Shown: positions 22,020 through 32,986, numbered from the stretch's first letter. The stretch: 64,000 bases of DNA from Linyphia triangularis (GCA_963978545.1 OZ021725.1:5440593-5504592); one strand, 5' to 3'. The notes: generated by a model not told the origin, from the letters alone. A program made the numbers and translations.

Positions 22020-24560
22020 AAATTGCTTTTTTAAGTCAATTTGCCTTAGGAAAGGTTTACAAAAGAATTGCCTTTGTAATCCTTGAAACGCCTCTTCGTG
22101 TCTGTCAGTCCAAATGAATTTTACGTTTTTTTTTTGTTAATTCTTCAAGTATTGCAGTGTACTCTGCGTATTTTTGAATGTGTTCCCTATAAAAATTGGT
22201 TAGCCCATTAAATCTCCTGAGTTGCCTCAAATTAGTTGGAGACGGGAATTCGAGGATCTTTTCAGTATTTTGTACCGTAGGTGATATGCCTTGCTCAGGG
22301 GTCGCAGACGTCCTATATGTCCTATAAATCCTATATTTTTTTAAAAATCGGTAAAAACGTCCTATATTGTCCTATATTTTACAATTGTCCTATATATCCT
22401 ATATTTCTACATTGATTCAATCTATATTTTCTTCGAATTCGTAATAACGGCGTCGTTTGTTGCCATTTTTTAATATTTCGGATTCTTTGGCGCGATCGTA
22501 GGTGAAGAAGACCTGACAAAAACGATGTTTGTAACGGCGGCGCGGCGTTTTATCTCTTGTGACGTCACGTACTGCATAACCTACAACTCAACTCTACTGG
22601 ACCGGCGGGAGTTGTAAACATGTGAACATTTCCATAACAATCGGTCTAGAATTTCTGATCTGATTTCTCCTCCAACGTAATAAATTAATTGGCCATAATG
22701 CAGAGAGAGATGCAACAACAAACCTCGGGAAAAACGGATAAAAACAACTTAGGATTAACTTGCAGGACTACTAAAGAAAATTTTGAGTGCTCAGTCAATA
22801 ATTGATGAAGCAAACAAAAAGGTTAAGATTTACTGTATGATGTCGGATGGCGATTTTTTTATTCCGAATCCTGTACGGATTCTGCGCCATGAATTGTTTA
22901 CATCAAACACTGAACAGTAAATCTGAATCAACAAAAGATTGCAAACAGGGATAAAAAGAAAATACTTTAAGAAATTGGAACAGTTAAAAATGCTGGAAGC
23001 AAAAGACTCAAGATTGCAAATAATGTAATTAATAAAACTTGATTTAGGGATGGAATATTGAGGCAATAACGGATCACGTATTCAGGATCAGGCGATTTCT
23101 TTTTTTTAAAGGTGTGTTTTCTATTCTCTTAAATTCAATATAACGAGTATATAAATGTATAACGAGTTAATATTGAAGTTCAGTAGCAACTGTGTGCAGT
23201 TATTTGATGCTTTATATTGTCCTATATTTTTTTGAAAAAATCCTATATATTCTTATTTTGTCACTTTGACCCCTGCTTGCTGAGAAATCTCGAATCCAAG
23301 ATAAGTGATTTTCTCTTTGAAGAAATCACATTTCGTTGCCTTAAGAGTGAGATTGTGTTTTTTTAGCCTTTCAAATACCAGCGTGATTTTATGCACCATT
23401 TCTTCAAACGTCATAGATGGTATTACTACATCATCAATATACCATCTCACTCCAATTTCATCTAAACCCTGTAGTACTTCATCCATTAAATTCTGGAAAA
23501 TGGATGACGATGAAACAAGTCCGAACGGTAAACGCAAAAACTTGAATGTCCCTGCCTCACATGAAAATCCCACTTTATCACTATGTTCCGCGAAATCCGT
23601 TTGGGTAAACGCGAAACCTAGATCTAAAATTGTCAAGTATTTATATCCACTGAGTGAAACGACAAGATCTTTGATATGTGGCAAAATTTGTGTTGTTTTC
23701 TCATCTCCAGCGTTTAATAATCGCAGATCGAGGCACATGCGGAAATCGAAATTTTTGCTGTCCTTGCCCATGCTCTTTTTTTTAACTAACAACAGCGGCG
23801 CTAAGAAATTGGTATTGGAGCGTGCAATAATTTCTGCATCCAAAAGCGCCTGAATGTGTTTTTTTGCCTCGTCTCTAAGGATATGGGGAATCGGGTAAGG
23901 CTTACAAGCAACGGCCGAGTCATGTTTCAATTTCAATTGTGGTTTGACAGCGTCACAATGCCCCAAGGATTTCATAGATTTAGAAAAAACCATATAATAG
24001 TTTTCCAGAATTTTGCTAACTTCCAAATATTGTGATTCACTTAAATGGGTCAATTTGAAGTCATTCAAAGAAAATTCTTGTTTTCTTAGTTCCTTAATTT
24101 CAGATGTAGCTTGTATTAAATTAATTTGATTCTCCCTATTCTCAAAATTTAAAACCTCTTTAGCCATTACAAAATCTCTTTCCACTTTACCCAAAATCAT
24201 GTGTTTGTTTAGGTGCAAAATTTGATCTGAATTGTTTTTAATGATAGTAGAAAAGGAGTTATTTTTAACAACATTAATTGAAGCCCCCATTTCCAAATCT
24301 TCTATAATGTCAATTGGAGTAAACACGACCTCCAAATTGTCTTCCAAAATTTGTCTTTGGACCTTAAGTTGAACGATCGTAGTCTCTAATGGGTCGAGTA
24401 CCACTTTTCGTGATAGTTGTACTACATTGCATTCCCTATCATAAAACTTGGGGTCATGGTTTGCTTTTAAGAACTCGACCGAAGAGCCATCAAGAAAGTC
24501 CAGTTTACCCTCACGTAGATTCAGATTAATTTTATTTTCCTTGAAAAAACTTATGCCCAA
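22020..24560 (-). pseudogene. Gypsy-1 reverse transcriptase (interrupted)
   Basis: The frame 23253-24560 (435 codons) carries the RT palm and fingers: LLVKKKSMGK, FRMCLDLRLLNAG, TILDLGFAFTQ (first catalytic Asp), FLRLPFGLVSSS and WYIDDVV (catalytic Asp pair; Ile where YLDD or YVDD is usual). It ends at the hAT insertion. On the far side (22295 down to about 22130) the connection domain continues with GISPTVQNTEKILEFPSP and GLTNFYREHIQKYAEY, then shifts frame in a run of A. A further shift near 24557 separates RT from protease. The domain content is complete, but the copy cannot make a functional polyprotein as it stands. Confidence 0.9.
22296..23275. mobile_element. hAT-like non-autonomous element inside Gypsy-1 pol
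   Basis: Ends are CAGGGGTCGCAG and, read inward from the other side, CAGGGGTCAAAG. CTTGCT is duplicated exactly at 22290-22295 and 23276-23281. Removing the element and one CTTGCT restores an open RT frame across the junction (GFEISQQGISP). The 980-bp interior has repeated CCTATAT phrases near both ends and a CG-rich middle with a TGACGTCA site near 22560, but no transposase. A longer inverted relative is at 49392-50858. Confidence 0.9.
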
Positions 24561-24956
24561 AATCCTGAGAAATATTTTCTCGTGTAATGAAAAATGTGTC
24601 CCTTAACATTTTGTTTCCCAATTTAATAGAGATCTCAGCGCAATTGGTGTAAAAGAGAGTAGAACCCGTGATAGTCTTAATAACTACCCTAGAGGCCAAA
24701 TGTTTAATCCTATCATAACCCTTCAATTTTGCGTAAATATTTCCAGATAGCACATTCAGGTTTGCTCCCGTGTCAGCCAAAGCCTTGACATTAATGTTTC
24801 CAATTTTCATATTAACAGTCGGTAATTTTAAGTTCTGTTCCCCCGCGGAATCCGAATCCAAAACATTAAAGACCACTTTCGTCTCTCTGGTAGTTGTGTT
24901 ATCATCTAAATTTTGACCGTTTGTTACGTTTGATAATCCTCCTCTCCTTCCGTCCC
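24532..24956 (-). CDS. Gypsy-1 protease
   Basis: An open frame on the minus strand from 24956 (just after the slippery site) to 24532. The retropepsin active site is ALADTGANLNVLSG (DTGA). It processes the Gag-Pol polyprotein. It has no need of its own start codon: the frame is -1 relative to gag and is open across the gag stop, consistent with production by ribosomal frameshifting. At its 3' end an extra base near 24557 takes the reading out of the RT frame. Confidence 0.85.
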
Positions 24957-26018
24957 TAAAAAATAAGCATTTCTTTGCTGTGGTGCTCTATACTGGTTTC
25001 CATCACGCATATATCTACCTCTTGCCACGTTACCCCTGGGGTTGTTTGGGAAATTTTGGCGTTGTGTGTTGTGGTATTGTCCTCTGTGTGATTGGAAATT
25101 GCCTCTCTGAGTGTGATAATTTCCCCTATGCGTTTGATAATTTCCCCCATGCGGTTGATAATTTCCCCTATGCGGTTGATAATTTCCCCTTCTTTGGTTG
25201 CCAAAATGACTTGCGCCCGTGTATGTTGTTTCCTGATTAGCACTGTGACTATTTTGAACGTTCGGGATTAAATTCCGAATATTCCCGCAATTTGCGCTAA
25301 AATGTGTTCGTTCGCCGCAAAATAAGCACTGGATCGACGGACCACTCGGATTGTTACTACCCAACTGCATTGCATTAACCCTTTGAGTTAACTCGTCCAT
25401 TGAGTCCGCTTGATGTGTGTCTTGAAAACTGGATTGACTGCCCCTTATTGCATGTATTCTTAACCTCGCAACGGTGTCGATTGCAAGTTGTGCATTCTTC
25501 GCTATCTCCACTGCCTCTGAAAAACTTTTAGGGTTCGCCCTTACGACATCTTTTTGGATTTCTGGCAAAAGTGCACTTATGAGCTTTGAAAGTCTTAATC
25601 TGTCAATAATCCGCCTAGTGTTTTCTGAGGTTTCACCTTGTGTTGTCCCCAAATAATTATTAGTGGTGACGATTAATCTATGCGCAAAAGTTTTAACGTC
25701 TTCGTGTTCCCTCATGACACAGTTAGAGAATTGCATTTGTCCTTCGCTAATTCCCTGTTCATTCTTAAAGAAATCGGCAATGCTGTTTCTAACTAACTCA
25801 TAATCCTGTGAGTTTATCAACTCTCGATCTGACATTAAGAACTGAAGAGCATTCCCCTTTAATTTCGATTTTAAAATAGTGAGCTTTTCATGTGGAGTCC
25901 AGTTTGCAATATCAGCGATTTCCTCAAATTGTTTTAAAAAAAATTCCGTCTCCTGTCGGTCACCCTCAAAATTGGATGAAATCAAAGCCAAACCGTTTAT
26001 TGGATTTGTCCTTTCCAT
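24924..26018 (-). CDS. Gypsy-1 Gag
   Basis: 364 codons, intact, starting at the first ATG after a leader of about 236 bases downstream of the 5' LTR. The N-terminal two thirds has the helical capsid-like pattern of Gypsy Gag proteins (FLKQFEEIADIANWTPHEKL, then ALQFLMSDRELINS). A CCHC zinc knuckle, CLFCGERTHFSANC, is followed by RG/NY-rich repeats (RGNYQPHRGNYQ type) likely to bind RNA. The stop codon lies just after the candidate slippery site. Confidence 0.9.
   Translation of the reverse strand: MERTNPINGLALISSNFEGDRQETEFFLKQFEEIADIANWTPHEKLTILKSKLKGNALQFLMSDRELINSQDYELVRNSIADFFKNEQGISEGQMQFSNCVMREHEDVKTFAHRLIVTTNNYLGTTQGETSENTRRIIDRLRLSKLISALLPEIQKDVVRANPKSFSEAVEIAKNAQLAIDTVARLRIHAIRGSQSSFQDTHQADSMDELTQRVNAMQLGSNNPSGPSIQCLFCGERTHFSANCGNIRNLIPNVQNSHSANQETTYTGASHFGNQRRGNYQPHRGNYQPHGGNYQTHRGNYHTQRGNFQSHRGQYHNTQRQNFPNNPRGNVARGRYMRDGNQYRAPQQRNAYFLGTEGEEDYQT
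24957..24963 (-). promoter_or_regulatory. Candidate -1 ribosomal frameshift site (T TTT TTA)
   Basis: In the gag frame the minus strand reads TAT TTT TTA GGG, an X-XXY-YYZ heptamer of the classic U UUU UUA type. It lies 31 bases before the gag stop (TAA at 24924-24926). After a -1 slip the next codons (AGG GAC GGA AGG...) stay open into protease. Whether a stimulatory stem-loop follows I cannot compute. Confidence 0.65.
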
Positions 26019-26232
26019 GTTTATAACTTTATTTTTTGCCTCACTGTTTTTTTTTCTCGGGTGGTGCTGCAGAGCCTTGCCTGCCTGCTTCGTGTATTGA
26101 CACCGCTTGTATTGATCTTTTTCTTCCCTCTATACATTAGCAAAAAAAATTCTTTCCCTTAGATATTCCTACTCGAAAAAAAAATAGATGAATCTGTCAT
26201 CAATCAAACACATCCTGTTTTCAAAGATCGAA

Positions 26233-26250
26233 ATCCTGGTCGCGTAACCA
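26233..26250 (-). promoter_or_regulatory. Gypsy-1 primer binding site
   Basis: Four bases after the 5' LTR the minus strand reads TGGTTACGCGACCAGGATTT. TGG pairs with tRNA CCA, and CCAGG-ATTTCGA fits a T-stem and T-loop complement. I cannot say which tRNA. Confidence 0.6.
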
Positions 26251-26254
26251 AATA

Positions 26255-26986
26255 TGCCGTAAGGCCCAAGGGCCTATTAGATCGTATAGTGAAGTACAAT
26301 GGAAATGCATGCAAATAGCAAAGAACCACAGAGATGTGCTCGATAGATAACGCAACCATTTATTAATACAACGCAAAACATCAAGAAACAAACAAGCAAT
26401 TTAAGAATATAATTAAATAGTTATTTAACTTCCTCAAAACCAAGCACAAAGCCGGTTGAAATCCTAATAAAAGTAAATATCTGGCCGAGGGTAAGTAAGG
26501 AAAGTGTAACAGACTCACAGTTTGCTGTCTGGGCTAGGGCTCCCTCTGTCAGGGGCGCACATCGTCAGGGGCGTATATCGGCTTGTCAGCGGACTGTATC
26601 AGAGTTACCTCCGATCCTTTCTCCGGTCTCCTTCGTCTTTTTGGTTTGTCACCGTTAGTCCACCTTAACATCCAGCCACCATCCTGCTCACTTCCATCCC
26701 TTCTCTCTTCTCTCCTGACCCGTGCTTTTCACCCCCCCCCCCCTAACAAGGGCAGCTTCCCCCGACAAAAGCCCTCTCATTTGCTGTGAGTTCAGCGACG
26801 TGTGAGTCCTACATTGGTGCATTTCCCGAACAAACAGATATTGGTTAACTTGAAGCGTGAGAAAAATCCGCCTCCTTGATTTAGAAAAATGTGTAACATA
26901 CACAAATAATTGAAGGGGATGTGTAGAGTTTGCCTAATGCAAAACCCCTTAGAGTTTATGAAATAAATGTCATATACATTATGACA
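26255..26986 (-). repeat. Gypsy-1 5' LTR
   Basis: 732 bp. It is nearly identical to the LTR at 17110-17823, with a longer C run and an extra 16-bp segment near 26790. Confidence 0.95.
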
Positions 26987-26991
26987 CATTG

Positions 26992-27489
26992 TTCCACCAT
27001 AGGGTAAATATCATGAAAATATTAGTTGCTTTAGATTTTTCTGCCACACGTGCAACAAAAGGTTTTTAAATGTTGCACGTGCAACATTTAAAAGAGCAGT
27101 CAATAAGAGATACATCCATAATAAAAAAAGGTTACTTAGCAGAACAGTTAGTCTGGTTAAACTATGAAGAGCTTAAAAATTAATGTCAGTGCCAGTGTGC
27201 GAAGCACTTGACCTCACAAGATGAATTAGTGTAAAGCGGGTATAACCAACACCACCTAAAGTACAAGGCCCAATCACTCTCACTTCTGGTTGCCGTGACG
27301 TCATCACAAGAAGTTATACTGAACCAGCTAGATCTAGTTTTTTTACTTCATCCCGATGGGGGTCAGCAGCAGAGCACATTCGTATTTAGGCTTAGCAATG
27401 GCGTTGATGCTAGTGGTAGCTATTTGTGAGCGTTTTTATGTAAAACTTTCAACAGACTTGTAATTGAGTAACCATTTGCGAGCGTTATT
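26992..27489. other. Flank of Gypsy-1 with relic motif
   Basis: Contains GCCACACGTGCAAC (about 27043-27056) and TTGCACGTGCAAC (about 27073-27085), variants of the 14-bp motif of element 2. No coding sequence is seen until the THAP exon. Confidence 0.4.
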
Positions 27490-27676
27490 ATTTATCGTTT
27501 TTATTGAGAAGAATACCATCTATGATAATACCTGTTGTGTAACAGTTGCAGTGGAAATCGCAACCCAGACAGCAAAGTGTCAATTTTTTAAGTTTCCCGA
27601 TGAAGATCCGGAACTGCGTCAGAAATGGATCCAATCCATTACTAGAAAAGGATTGAAACCCTCAAAATATTCAAGG
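27490..27676 (+). pseudogene. THAP-domain exon with compensating frameshifts
   Basis: The frame reads QFFKFPDEDPELRQKWIQS followed by KGLKPSKYSR, the second half of a THAP zinc-finger domain (DNA-binding C2CH module found in P-element transposases and host transcription factors). It then meets a canonical donor, AAGG|GTAAGT, with the GT at 27677. The first half appears in a different frame (CNSCSGNRNPDSKVSI, about 27539-27586) flanked by CC just before. The domain is therefore broken by two indels that restore the original frame. The open frame from 27464 reads through but loses the expected Cys spacing. A gene fragment or a transposon-derived exon; no downstream exon is visible before Gypsy-2. 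Confidence 0.6.
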
Positions 27677-27949
27677 GTAAGTACAAATCTTAGGCGTATT
27701 GACTTATATAAATGTTTTTAATAATAAATTTGTGTAAGTTTTTATCCGAAATGCTTTTAAATTTAACTAAACTGTAACACTAAATGTGTTTTAAACAGTT
27801 TTATAGCAACCATAATTAGTATTTAACTGTTTATTTTAGCTCCAAATAGTTACTAAAAATAGCCAAGTCCTTGTAGTGGATTTCTACTATTTTTTTTTTT
27901 TTTTTTAAATTGTTGACCGATAATTCCGTAGTAAAAAAATTAAAATATG

Positions 27950-28117
27950 GGTTGAAATTCCAAGTCCGATATGAATTTTGCGCCAAGGGGATTTTCGCCA
28001 AAAAAATTCCACTTTTTTAATGCCAAATGAACTGCTTATAGTTGTCACTATTTGGCGCGGTTTTATGTAAACAATTCCAAAAACAAACAAGAATCCGTAC
28101 CGGACTTGGATATTTAG
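27950..28117. mobile_element. MITE with GGTT(A/G)AAATTCCAAGTC termini
   Basis: Left end GGTTGAAATTCCAAGTCCGA; right end, read inward, AAATATCCAAGTCCGGTACG. The middle contains TTTTGCGCC and GGCGCGGTTTTATG. A better-preserved copy lies at 50239-50411. Confidence 0.65.
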
Positions 28118-28224
28118 CTAAAATGTGTATACGAATATATTTATTTCTACATTTTGACTTACTATCTCATTTATATTTAAAATGTGTCATCTAAGATGAA
28201 AAATTTCAACAGCTTTTTCCTTTC

Positions 28225-29910
28225 ATGCAAGAAATGAAGACAGGCCAAGAAGAGATGGAGAAGAAAATGTCCAAAGGGCAGGAAGAGATGAAGAAAGACA
28301 TTTTCTCTATTCAAGAGCAATTGCAGAAGAATATCTCTGCCGGACAGGAGGAATTAAAGAGTCATCTTTTAGCAATTATGGAGGAAAGCGTTAAACAAAT
28401 CGAAGACAAATTTATTGGAAAATTCGAGAATGTCGAAAAGAAGTGTAATAGTTTAGAGGAGAAATTCGAGAATTTCGTAAAGAAGTGTAACAGTTTAGAA
28501 GGAACATTCGAATTCAAGTTTAATGACTTTGGGAAGAAGATAGAGATTCTGTAAAAGGAGAATCTAGAAGAAAATTTGGATGAGATAGAAGAAAAGATAG
28601 ACCAAATGTTAGAAAAGAGACTGTCGAGCAGAACTCTTTCGGAAGATTTGAAATGTGTACCAGTCACCTCAAGACCGTCAATCAAGCTTTCGACTTACGA
28701 TGGAAAATCTTCCTGGCAAGTAAATAAAACTCAATTCACAATTGTCGCCAAAGCCAAAGCATGGGACTCCGTGACAAAAGCCTACCAGTTAGCTGCATCT
28801 CTGCGAGCTGAAGCTGCAGATATACTACAAACGCTTTCCGAAGACCAACGCTTGGACTTCAACGCACTCTCAAGTGCATTAGAACTGCGATTTGGCGAAA
28901 AATGTGGGAAAGACTACAGCAGGCTGCAATTGAAATCTCGCCAACAAAAGGCTACCGAAACACTCCAGGAGCTTGTCACGAATGTTGAGAGGCTGTCCCA
29001 TCTCACCTTTTCAGACTGCCCTGCTGAAACGAGAGAAATCTTGTCTCTACAGTACTTCGTCGATGGCATCAGGGATGTAGAGATACAGAAGGCCCTACGA
29101 ATGGCAGATGTCAAGGATTTAAAAAGTGCTTTAGTATATGCCATGAAGTACGAGGCAGCCCAGCAAGCAACTAGTAGAGAACGCCATCCTATCAGGACTG
29201 CTACTATACAGGAGCCAGAACACCTAATTGCTGCTCGTCTGGATGAATTGCAAAGACAAGTCAGTAACTGGAGACGAAATATCCCGGAAAAGAAGCAGAG
29301 CCAGAAGTGCTGCAACTGTGGAGGCGAGGGCCACATACGGAGAAACTGCCGAACCCGCCAAGACACTGGAGCTAAGACCGCTCCCAGAAGGGAGGATGGA
29401 AGCCATCTCGTCAGGCGGAGGTTGCCAGTTGCTGAGAAGCCCCATTTTAGAGCTCTGCAAATTTATGCAATGAGTGGCGGCAGTAATGGACTCTTCATCA
29501 TGGGACACGTAAATGAAGTTCCTTGCAATATGATCATCGATACTGGAGCCAATGTGACCATCATCCGGAAAGATTTGGCTAAACAACTGGATGGAAGACT
29601 CATCTGGACACCACCCTGCGTTACCCTCCAAACTGTATCGGGCGATAAAATCAACATCCATGGAAAAATGAACATCAACATCACGTTCGGGAGTGCTTCT
29701 TATCATCACACGGCATATGTGGCGGACATTATGGACACTTGTATACTCGGACTGGACTTTTTAAGGAAATATAATTTTTCCTTAGACTTTAAAAACAATG
29801 AGCTGCATTCAGTTTCTGAAGACATAGCGTTATTTGGAATCAAAGATAGTGAAGTTAAATCCGTACATCAAATAATAGCTCAAAATGACATCACGTTACC
29901 CGCAAGATAA
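28225..29910 (+). pseudogene. Gypsy-2 Gag and protease
   Basis: One frame holding a glutamine/lysine-rich coiled-coil N-terminus (repeated GQEEM-type phrases), a nonsense TAA at 28552-28554, then the capsid-like region (KLSTYDGKSSWQVNKTQF, LAASLRAEAADILQTL, ALELRFGEK). The zinc knuckle CCNCGGEGHIRRNC (29311-29352) is followed by a retropepsin active site (MIIDTGANVTIIRKD, about 29530-29574) and LGLDFLRKY. A second nonsense TAA at 29908-29910 separates it from RT in the same frame. Gag and Pol would originally have been a single reading frame in this element. Confidence 0.9.
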
Positions 29911-31026
29911 GAATTATTACTTCCTGGATACATAGGTGAAGATAAAAGTTTCCGATATGGCATAATGGAATACCCCGAAAATCACAACAGCCCCAAAGGA
30001 GTACTGGTAGCTTCAACTCTCGTCGACCTTTCAAGGACTGCCATACCTGTGAGGGTCGCCAATGTGAGTGATAAAGCGAAAGTCATAAAGAAAGGTGAAG
30101 TGTTAGCCACCTGTACTCCAGTAACTTGCATAAATCGAATTACCAGTCCTCCAGTCACTGTGTCTTCAGAGAACTTAACATCAGAGCTTCTGCAGAATGC
30201 ACCGTTAAACAACGTAGAAAGAAATGCTGCACAACTGGTCATCCAAGAATTCCAAGATGTCTTTTCCCTCAAAACTTCAGATGTCGGACGAACAAGTTTG
30301 ACGCAGCATAGAATTGATACAGGAGACCACCTACCTATCAAGCAACACCCAAAACGACTACCGTTTGCTAAACAGGAAGAGGTAGGAAGACTCTTAAAAG
30401 AAATGCAAGATAGCGACGTGTTTGAACCATCAGCCAGCCCTTGGGCCTCTCCCATCGTCCTGGTTCGGAAGAAGGATGGTTCAACTAGATTTTGCGTCGA
30501 TTATCGGAGGTTGAACGATGTCACGAAGAAGGACAGCTACCCTCTTCCCAGAATTGATGACACTCTGGACATTCTTTCTGGAAACAAGTGGTTTTCGACA
30601 CTAGACTTAAAGAGTGGACATTGGCAAGTTGAGATACACCCTGATGATAAAGAGAAGACAGCATTCACAACCGGGCAAGGACTTTGGCTGTTCAAGGTGA
30701 TGCCTTTTGGATTATGCAATGCTCCAGCAACATTCGAACGCCTCATGGAAACAGTGCTAAGAGGTCTTTCCTACGAAGCCTGTCTCGTTTACCTCGATGA
30801 CATCATTATCGTGGGGCGAAGTTTCGAGGAACATCTTGAAAATTTTAGAAAGGTGCTGCGGAAATTAAAAGACGCCAACCTGAAGTTAAGTCCGGCCAAA
30901 TGCAAGTTATTCCGACATGAAGTGACCTACCTCAGACATGTCATCTCTGGTGAGGGTGTACGCACAGATCCAGAAAAGTGTCGGCAGTTAAAGAGTGGTG
31001 ATGCCCCAAAGATGAACATCAGTTGA
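29911..31026 (+). pseudogene. Gypsy-2 reverse transcriptase
   Basis: Continues in frame from protease after the TAA. RT motifs in order: SPWASPIVLVRKKDGSTRF, CVDYRRLNDVT, FSTLDLKSGHWQ (first Asp), KVMPFGLCNAPATFERLM and CLVYLDDIIIVG (catalytic YLDD). After KCKLFRHEVTYLRHVIS the frame shifts near 30985, so the connection to RNase H is broken. All catalytic Asp residues are kept. Confidence 0.92.
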
Positions 31027-32115
31027 GGAGTTTCCTGGGGCTTTGCACCTACTATAGACGATTCGTGAAGGACTTTTCTTGCATCGCAAGACCCCTTCAC
31101 AGACTGACAGAGAGCAAGCAGAAATTCTTGTGGACGAAAGACTGTGAGGATGCATTTGACCAACTGAAGGAGGCTTTAACATCTGCACCAATCCTGACGT
31201 ATTCTCAGCCCGATAAACAATTCATTCTTGACACGGACGCGAGCAAAGATAGTGTCGGTGCTGTTTTGTCCCAAGAAATAGACGGCCAAGAACGAGTCGT
31301 AGCATATTGGACTAAGTGCCTATCTAAACCAAAGAGGAATTACTGTGTCACCAGGAAAGAGTTGCTCGCCATAATTAAAGCCGTAGAGCATTTCCATCAT
31401 TACGTCTACGGTAGGAAATTCCTGCTCCGTACGGATCATGCATCGTTGACCTGGCGTCTAAATTTCAAGAATCCTGAAGGTCAGATAGCCAGTTGGATAG
31501 AGAGACTCCAAGAGTATGACATCGATATCCGTCATCGAAAAGGATCATTACATGGAATCGCAGACGCCCTGTCTAGGAGACCCTGCCCAGAGAGCTGCCG
31601 ATATTGTTCCAGGGTTGAGGCGACTTACGGACTGATCAATCCGGTAATACAACAAGTTACATCTTCAACTTCATCGGATCCAGACGCGTGGGGTGACGGA
31701 GAAGTCAGAAAAGACCAATTGGGAGATCCTGACATCAAGCCAATAATCGATTTAAAGGTGTCTTCGAATTCGACACCTACTTGGCAGGACATTTCCATCT
31801 TTAGTCCTACGACGAAGCAATATTGGGCCCTCTGGGACTCCCTCCATATTCGAAACGGCGTGCTGTACCGGAAGTTGGAATCTGATGATGGAAAGACATC
31901 CCGATGGCAACTATTACTTCCAAGATCTCGAGTCCCAGACATTCTTAAAGAACTTCATAGTAGTCCAACTGGAGGCCACTTCTGAGTAATGAAGACGTTG
32001 CAAAGAGTTCGAGAGCGGTTCTACTGGTATAAGGCGAGGGCTGACGTGGAGAAGTAGTGCCGATCATGTGATGCCTGTGCAGCCCGGAAAGGACCGAAGA
32101 AACGCAGTCGATGAA
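31023..32115 (+). pseudogene. Gypsy-2 RNase H and integrase N-terminus
   Basis: Starts in the connection domain (RSFLGLCTYYRRFVKDFS), then RNase H: ILDTDASKDSVGAVLSQ, RKELLAIIKAVEHF, LLRTDHASLTWRL and HGIADALSRR. It ends at TGA 31983-31985 just after SSPTGGHF, the start of the integrase zinc-binding region. The same frame continues with VMKTLQRVRERFYWYKARAD, then TAG (near 32056) and CRSCDACAARKGPKKRSR, then another TGA near 32111. The three stops replace residues that are Gly or Trp in relatives. Confidence 0.88.
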
Positions 32116-32986
32116 AACTGCAACGTTTCAACGTGGGAGCTCCTTTTGAACGGATTGCGTTTGACATCTTGGGACCACTACCACGATCTGCTGACGGCAA
32201 CAGATACATCCATGGATTATTTTACGAAGTGGCCCGAAGCGTATCCTATCCCTGATCAGGAGGCTACCACTGTTGCAGAGGTAATGGTTCAGAGCTGGAT
32301 TTCCAGATTTGGAGTGCCTTTACAGTTACACTCTGATCAAGGAAGACATTTTACCTCTGCTGTAATGAAAGGACTTTGTGATCTACTTGGCATTGACAAA
32401 ACACAGACGACGCCTTTACACCCACAGTCGGATGGCATAGTGGAGAGGTTTAACAGAACCATCCTCAATAACCTCCTCACTGATGGTTTCAAGAAACCAA
32501 CAGGACTGGGATTAGAAGTTACCTTTGTTTCTTCTGGCCTATCGCAGTGCTGTCCACGAAACTACAGGCTATTCCCCATCTCAGATGCTCTTCGGTCGTA
32601 ACCTTCGTCTGCCTTGCGATCTGTTGTTTGGCCGCCCTCCGGATGCACCTTCATCGCCAGAGGAGTACGTCGAAGATCTTCAGGCACGATTTGAAGCTGT
32701 GCACAATTTTGTCCGAGAGCGGATCCACGTGGCGACGGATAAGATGAAGACCAGATACGACGCGAAGGCTACAGGACATCAATTCCACGAGGATGACAAG
32801 GTTTGGTTCTGGAACTCGAAACGACAAAAAGGACTTTCTCCCAAACTTCAGTCTCATTGGGATGGTCCTTACTTAGTCCTCAACCGGCTGAATGATGTCG
32901 TGGTCCGAATCCGTAAGTCACCAAATTCTAAACCTAGAGTCGTTCATTACGACAGGTTAGCCCCTTACTATGGCCATAGTTTGTAA
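32068..32986 (+). pseudogene. Gypsy-2 integrase core and C-terminus
   Basis: After a small deletion near 32205, one frame carries DYFTKWPEAYPIPDQEATT, LHSDQGRHFTSAVMKGL (second catalytic Asp) and QSDGIVERFNRTI (catalytic Glu). It shifts near 32510-32530 to the frame with LLAYRSAVHETTGYSPSQM, FGRNLRLPCDLLFG and the C-terminal tail LQSHWDGPYLVLNRLNDVVV. The first catalytic Asp (FDILGPLP) is in the earlier frame around 32162. The tail matches the integrase end of Gypsy-3. Confidence 0.88.

Larger units (their letters stand above)
17110..26986 (-). mobile_element. Gypsy-1: full-length LTR retrotransposon
   Basis: Two LTRs (17110-17823 and 26255-26986) bound an element read on the minus strand: 5' LTR, primer site, gag, protease, RT, RNase H, integrase, a 2.2-kb region without a known gene, polypurine tract, 3' LTR. 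The 5-bp duplication CATTG is exact (17105-17109 and 26987-26991). The LTRs differ by about seven substitutions counted by eye, a C-run length change and one 16-bp indel, so insertion is fairly recent. Two frameshifts (near 24557 and 22130) and a hAT insertion (22296-23275) break pol. Confidence 0.95.

Noticed and set aside
28914..29709. Minus-strand ORFs over Gypsy-2 gag
   Set aside because: Antisense shadows of the gag frame without known motifs.
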